Below are positions 60,136-64,000 of a DNA stretch of 64,000 bases, in pieces. Within the stretch, counting starts at the first letter, position 1; each line of letters starts with the position of its first letter. Position numbers and translations under genes: made by a program. This stretch comes from Caballeronia sp. TF1N1 (lineage in GTDB: Bacteria; Pseudomonadota; Gammaproteobacteria; Burkholderiales; Burkholderiaceae), in assembly GCF_022878925.1 (NCBI RefSeq), contig NZ_CP084626.1, forward strand, positions 868,001-932,000, written 5' to 3'. The notes below the pieces were generated by a model that worked only from the letters and a program-made list of their open reading frames with translations, had not been told where the DNA came from and did no database searches.

Positions 60136-61715
60136 CACGGGCTCGCTCCTGCTTCCTGTTCGAAGCGCTGATGTAAAAACGCCGCGGGCGATGTATTCAG
60201 ATTACGCATCCACGTTTCCTCCGATGGACGCTGTTGCTCGACCAGCACGCGCTGGCCGCCTTTGATCTTCTTCTTGTCCGTCTCGACCTGATCGGGCTTC
60301 TGCGTGGTCGATTCGTCACTCTGCTCGTCGTCCTCGATGAGCATCTGTACCAGCTTCCGATTTGCACGCGCCTCCGCGAACCCCGCGCGATGCGCAATTG
60401 CGGTGTCGTAAGCCTTCATCGCGCCCGCGTAATCTTTCATCCGCGCGAGCGTGTTGCCGACATAGAACAACGCGTCCGGCGTGTCGAGTCGGGTGAACGT
60501 ATCGAGTGCGCCGGCAAAGTCGCCGGCAAGATACTGTGCGCGGCCTTTCCACATGGGATCGTCGAAACGCGCGGCGGCACGCTTGTAGTCGCCATGTTCG
60601 AAGCTGTAGCGACCCTGCTGATCGTGCGTTGCGAAGAGATCGAGCCACTCGAACGACGCGGCCTGCGCCTGCCTGGGAGAGTAAGCCATTGAAAGCGCAA
60701 CCAGTATCATCGGCAGCCACTTCACCGTCCAGCCGCGCCTGAAGCAATACAAGGCGATGACGAGAATCGGCGCGAGCAGCCAGTAGCCCGATTCCCTCCA
60801 GCGCGGCACGATCTTCGAATCTTGCGCCGCTTCGAGATACACCTGCGCGCGGTGCTGCACCCATTGCACGTCGTCATCGTCCGCGCGCATGCTTGCAAGC
60901 GGAATCGAAGCCGCTTGCGTGATTCTGCGGATGGCGGCTGCATCGAACGTGCCGGTGACAGTGCGGCCCGCTTCGTCAGTCGCGATTTCGCCGTTCGCTC
61001 CCCGGATCGCGCCGCCGCGTTCCGTGCCGACCGCGAGCCAAAGCAACTGGTGGCGCGATTCCTTCGCCATCCGAACGAAATCATCCGTATGGCTTTCATC
61101 GAAACCGTCGCTCATGAAGACGATCGTACCCGCTGCGTCGTCGGCCTTCTGCAAGACACGCTCCGCAAGCGCCAGCCCCGCAGCGGCGTTCTTGCCGTCA
61201 TGCGGCATCAATTCGGGCGCGAGCGCAGGCACATAAAGCCCGAGCAAGGCGGGATCTTCCGTGGGCGGCACGACGAGATGCGCGCTCGCCGCGAACACCA
61301 GCAGCCCGGTGCGCGCGCCTTTGCGCGCTGCCGCGAGATCGAGCACCTTTTGCCTTGCGCGTTCGATACGGCTTGGCGCGACATCGGTTGCATCCATCGA
61401 ACGCGCGAGTTCGAGGACGATCATGAGCGGCGCCTTGTCCTGATCGAAGGGCGGACGTTCCTGTTGCCACGTCGGCCCCGCCACGGCAATGGCGGATAAG
61501 GCGATCAGCGCGGCCAACGAATGGATCGGCTGCAAACCACGCTTCGCACGCTCGCCGACGATCAGATGCTCCAGCAAATGCGGCGCGATGATGTTGCGCC
61601 AGCGTGAACGCACATCGTTACGACGCAACCACGCAAACGGTAATAGCACGGCTGGAATGAGCAGCAAGAGCCATAGCGGGCGCAGGAAGTGAAAAGCCGT
61701 CAGATCGATAGCCAT
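60135..61715 (-). CDS. batB: VWA-TPR protein (BatB/BatC-like fusion)
   Basis: This 526-residue inner-membrane protein has two N-terminal helices (about 10-28 and 66-82). A VWA domain (95-300) and a third helix pair near 325-365 follow, then TPR-like repeats (RYSFEHGDYKRAAARFDD, ALFYVGNTLARMKDYAGAMKAYDTAI). The tail is charged. BatB and BatC are usually separate; here they are one chain. The metal-binding MIDAS should read DxSxS but is ELARS (residues 102-106), so normal Mg2+ binding is doubtful. It starts at 61715, one base after the batA stop. Confidence 0.8.
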   Translation of the reverse strand: MAIDLTAFHFLRPLWLLLLIPAVLLPFAWLRRNDVRSRWRNIIAPHLLEHLIVGERAKRGLQPIHSLAALIALSAIAVAGPTWQQERPPFDQDKAPLMIVLELARSMDATDVAPSRIERARQKVLDLAAARKGARTGLLVFAASAHLVVPPTEDPALLGLYVPALAPELMPHDGKNAAAGLALAERVLQKADDAAGTIVFMSDGFDESHTDDFVRMAKESRHQLLWLAVGTERGGAIRGANGEIATDEAGRTVTGTFDAAAIRRITQAASIPLASMRADDDDVQWVQHRAQVYLEAAQDSKIVPRWRESGYWLLAPILVIALYCFRRGWTVKWLPMILVALSMAYSPRQAQAASFEWLDLFATHDQQGRYSFEHGDYKRAAARFDDPMWKGRAQYLAGDFAGALDTFTRLDTPDALFYVGNTLARMKDYAGAMKAYDTAIAHRAGFAEARANRKLVQMLIEDDEQSDESTTQKPDQVETDKKKIKGGQRVLVEQQRPSEETWMRNLNTSPAAFLHQRFEQEAGASP

Positions 61716-61716
61716 A

Positions 61717-62730
61717 TCAAGCTCCGATCTCCCCGGGCACGCGACGCGGCGCGCGCAAGAGCGCAACGAGACAGGCAATGCCGTGATACAGCGTGAAGAG
61801 CGACACCGCGAGCGCGAGCGCCAGCCAGTAGAACTCCCGGCGCGGTCTGTACACCTCGCGCGTGATCTTTTCCGGCGTCATCTTGTCGATCTGCGCGTAC
61901 ACGGACGCGATGTCTTCCGCGCGGCCCATCGCATGGAACGACGTCCCGCCAGTCGTCCGGGCAATGCGCGTCAGTGCGTCGAGATCGACCTTGTCCTCGC
62001 CTTCGGTCTGCGGATCGCCGATACCGATGGTGTGCACCACGATGCCGTGATGCTTCGCAATCTGCGCGGCCTGCGTGGGCGCGATGGCGCTTGCGGTGTC
62101 GTTGCCATCGGTGAGCAGAATCAGCACCTTTTCCTGCGCGGGCGTGTTTTCCATGAGTCTGACCGCCAGCCCGATCGCGTCGCCGATAGCCGTGCGCGGT
62201 CCCGCCATGCCAATGCGCATGGCGTCGAGCAGCATCAGCACGCTGTCGTGATCGAGCGTGAGCGGCGCTTGCGGATAAGCACCGTCGCCGAACACGATCA
62301 GGCCGATGCGGTCGCCCTTGCGCTTCGCAATGAAATCGGCGACTACGCGCTTGACCGCGCTCAGGCGATCGAGCCGTTCTCCGGTCGCGCCATCGATGAA
62401 ATCGCGCTCGCTCATCGATTGCGACAGGTCGATCGCAAGCAGCAAGTCACGCGCGGGCAACTCGTGCGTGACGGGCGGTTCGAGGAACACCGGCCGCGCC
62501 GCCGCAATCAGCAGCAAAATCCAGAGCACGGGCATGAGCAAGCGCTGCAGCCAGTTGCGGCGCAGACGCACGCCGCCGGGCGCGGGTTTCTCGCCGGCAG
62601 CATGGGCCATTTCCTGAAAGAACGGCATGCGCACGGCTGTCGATGTCGTGCGATACGCGGGCGCCAGCCACCACACGAAGAGGGGCAAGGGCAGCAGCGC
62701 GAACATCCACACGTACTCAAACTTCCACAT
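61717..62730 (-). CDS. batA: VWA domain membrane protein (BatA-like)
   Basis: This 337-residue inner-membrane protein has helices near 5-24 and 62-80, a VWA domain and a final helix near 300-325. The MIDAS motif is intact: LLAIDLSQSMSERD (Asp101, Ser103, Ser105), with the matching Thr in GPRTAIGDAIG and Asp in LLTDGND. VWA proteins of MoxR-AAA+ systems act in assembly or chaperone-like complexes. It overlaps the upstream DUF4381 gene by 14 bases. The start at 62730 (MWKFEYVWMF) is the family start. Confidence 0.87.
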   Translation of the reverse strand: MWKFEYVWMFALLPLPLFVWWLAPAYRTTSTAVRMPFFQEMAHAAGEKPAPGGVRLRRNWLQRLLMPVLWILLLIAAARPVFLEPPVTHELPARDLLLAIDLSQSMSERDFIDGATGERLDRLSAVKRVVADFIAKRKGDRIGLIVFGDGAYPQAPLTLDHDSVLMLLDAMRIGMAGPRTAIGDAIGLAVRLMENTPAQEKVLILLTDGNDTASAIAPTQAAQIAKHHGIVVHTIGIGDPQTEGEDKVDLDALTRIARTTGGTSFHAMGRAEDIASVYAQIDKMTPEKITREVYRPRREFYWLALALAVSLFTLYHGIACLVALLRAPRRVPGEIGA

Positions 62731-63232
62731 GATGATGCTCGATCCAGTCGCGCGCCGCGTGAACGAGACGGTCGGCGTCCTGTCGCGTGATGGCGGCGAG
62801 TCGCGCTTGCGGCGCATATGTCGCGGTGAAAAGCAGCGCGCCGCTCGCATCGTCGAAGTGACCGTGCGTGGCGCGCAGAAATGCAAGCCAGGTTGCGCCG
62901 GTGAGCGAGGCCACTTGCCCGCGCGGCGCGGCGGCAAGCGCGGTACGTTTGATGAGCGGCGCGATCTCGGCAAGCGCGGCCGCACGGCTTGCTTCGTCGG
63001 CAAGCTTCGCTTCGATGCGCGCCAGTTCGGCAAGCGCCTCGCGCCGGTAGCGGCTCCTTTCATGCCGACGCCAGGCGAACCATCCGGCGAGCGCCGCCAA
63101 CGCCGCGAGCAAGACAAGCACGATAAGCCAGCCGATGGTCCGTGGCATATACGACACGGGCTCGGGCAACGGTAACTCGCGCAGCGCCTGCAACGCGGCG
63201 GGCGTGTCGGCGGGCATGAGCGGCGTGGTCAT
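62717..63232 (-). CDS. DUF4381 membrane protein of the Bat operon
   Basis: This 171-residue protein has a short periplasmic or cytoplasmic lead (PLPEPVSYMPRTIGW), one membrane helix (IGWLIVLVLLAALAALAGWFAW) and a helical basic domain (RREALAELARIEAKLADEASR, LAFLRATHGHFDD). The pattern is that of DUF4381, regularly found between the DUF58 and BatA genes. The precise role is unknown. It overlaps both neighbours by a few bases (ATGA with the DUF58 gene). Confidence 0.82.
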   Translation of the reverse strand: MTTPLMPADTPAALQALRELPLPEPVSYMPRTIGWLIVLVLLAALAALAGWFAWRRHERSRYRREALAELARIEAKLADEASRAAALAEIAPLIKRTALAAAPRGQVASLTGATWLAFLRATHGHFDDASGALLFTATYAPQARLAAITRQDADRLVHAARDWIEHHHVEV

Positions 63233-64000
63233 AGGCCGCCTTGCGCCGCGCGACGCACGCGCTCGCCGAATAAGCGCCGCACCTGATCGACGACCGGTTC
63301 GGCGGTCGATAACGCCATCAACGGCACGCCGCTCGTGCGCAACAGCTCCGCAATCGCTGCCGCGCGGCCCTTGAAGAGGCTGGCGAGCGGCGCACGCACG
63401 CGTTCGTTTTCCATGCGCAGCTCCACTTGCAAGCGTCCTTCGCTCACCACCAGCGCGCGATGCTCGGGCATGCCTTGCCAGAGCGGATCGAAGACGAGCG
63501 CCGCGATCACGTCGTTATGCGCGGCAATCTGCCGGAGCAGCCGGCGCGTGCGTTCATCGGCGCCTGCAAAGTCGCTCATGATGCACACCAGAAAGTCGTG
63601 CGATGCGATCTGCAACACGCCTTCGAGCGCCGCATTGAGTTGCGCGTAATTCGTTCGCGCGAGACTCTCCGCATGCAACGACGCGTTCATCCGCGCGATG
63701 GCGCCGAACAGCAAGTCGATGCGCGCGCGACTTCGCAACGGACGCACGCGGACCACTTCTTCGTCGCCGAACACGACGCCGCCCACGCGATCCCCGGCGG
63801 CAAACGCCATCCACACGGCGAGCGCCGCCGCTTCGGCCGCGACCACGGACTTGAGCGCACGGCTCGATCCGAAGAACATGTTCATGCGCTGATCGACGAT
63901 GACCAGAAGCGGCCGATCGCGCTCCTCGGTATAGACCCGCACATGCGGCTTGCCCGTGCGCAGGCTCACGCGCCAGTCGAGATGGCGTATGTCGTCGCCG
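63229..64000 (-). CDS. DUF58 domain protein (3' part; start beyond the window)
   Basis: The last 256 codons or so are visible; the frame runs open off the right edge. The segment DDIRHLDWRVSLRTGKPHVRVYTEERDR is the hallmark DUF58 motif, and a degenerate VWA-like fold follows (PLLVIVDQRMNMFFGSS). DUF58 proteins are encoded with MoxR AAA+ ATPases and BatA/B; a moxR gene is expected just outside the window. It is the first visible gene of the DUF58-DUF4381-batA-batB-batD operon. Confidence 0.88.
   Translation of the reverse strand, partial: GDDIRHLDWRVSLRTGKPHVRVYTEERDRPLLVIVDQRMNMFFGSSRALKSVVAAEAAALAVWMAFAAGDRVGGVVFGDEEVVRVRPLRSRARIDLLFGAIARMNASLHAESLARTNYAQLNAALEGVLQIASHDFLVCIMSDFAGADERTRRLLRQIAAHNDVIAALVFDPLWQGMPEHRALVVSEGRLQVELRMENERVRAPLASLFKGRAAAIAELLRTSGVPLMALSTAEPVVDQVRRLFGERVRRAAQGGL

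Overview
The window is 64 kb of GC-rich proteobacterial chromosome with dense, short-spaced operons. Gene content and style point to a beta-proteobacterium of the Burkholderiaceae, probably Caballeronia or Paraburkholderia. Pointers are the fused glucokinase/HexR regulator, the 'MKK..AQSSVTLYGRLDAGLEY' porins, the QuiC-type dehydroshikimate dehydratase and the Bat/MoxR-type operon. No complete insertion sequence, phage or CRISPR array was seen.

Layout. 0-5 kb: the start of hemL, an EVE-like protein, a Bcr/CflA exporter and a prolyl oligopeptidase. 4.8-14 kb: glucose uptake and entry into the Entner-Doudoroff/pentose phosphate routes. A four-gene ABC importer (gtsABCD type, minus strand) diverges from zwf-pgl-glk/hexR (plus strand). 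A palindromic HexR-type operator sits on the predicted zwf promoter. 14-17 kb: two tandem paralogous porins. 17-19.5 kb: a HisQMP amino-acid importer without its binding protein. 20-26 kb: a pirin, a Spy/CpxP-like periplasmic protein divergent from an OmpR/EnvZ-like two-component pair, a small conserved protein and a Cache-GGDEF enzyme. 26.8-30 kb: a double-domain ABC permease plus an ATPase with an extra C-terminal domain. 30-31.3 kb: two tandem lipoproteins.

31.5-48.3 kb is the most interesting stretch. It holds a sigma-54 gene (rpoN, away from its usual neighbours) and two sigma-54 activators with no sensor kinase beside them. Around them lie many small stress-type genes: a DUF883/ElaB-like protein, Pro-rich and acidic proteins, trehalose-6-phosphate synthase, a BON protein, a DUF2383 protein, a glycine-zipper protein, DUF1488, DUF4142, PfpI and PEBP. 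Seven good -24/-12 (sigma-54) promoter matches were found by eye in front of these genes. The region therefore looks like a self-contained sigma-54 stress regulon.

48-64 kb: a GGDEF protein with a duplicated sensory domain, a TetR regulator, a quinate/shikimate catabolic pair (NAD-type quinate/shikimate dehydrogenase and dehydroshikimate dehydratase), tRNA-Arg(CCU), and a 1054-residue protein with four exact-period PAS repeats, GGDEF and a degenerate EAL domain. The window ends in a Bat-type operon (DUF58, DUF4381, two VWA proteins, BatD) that runs off the end.

All calls were made by reading the sequence; no database search was possible. Starts were chosen from ribosome-binding sites and family start points and often differ from the longest possible frame.
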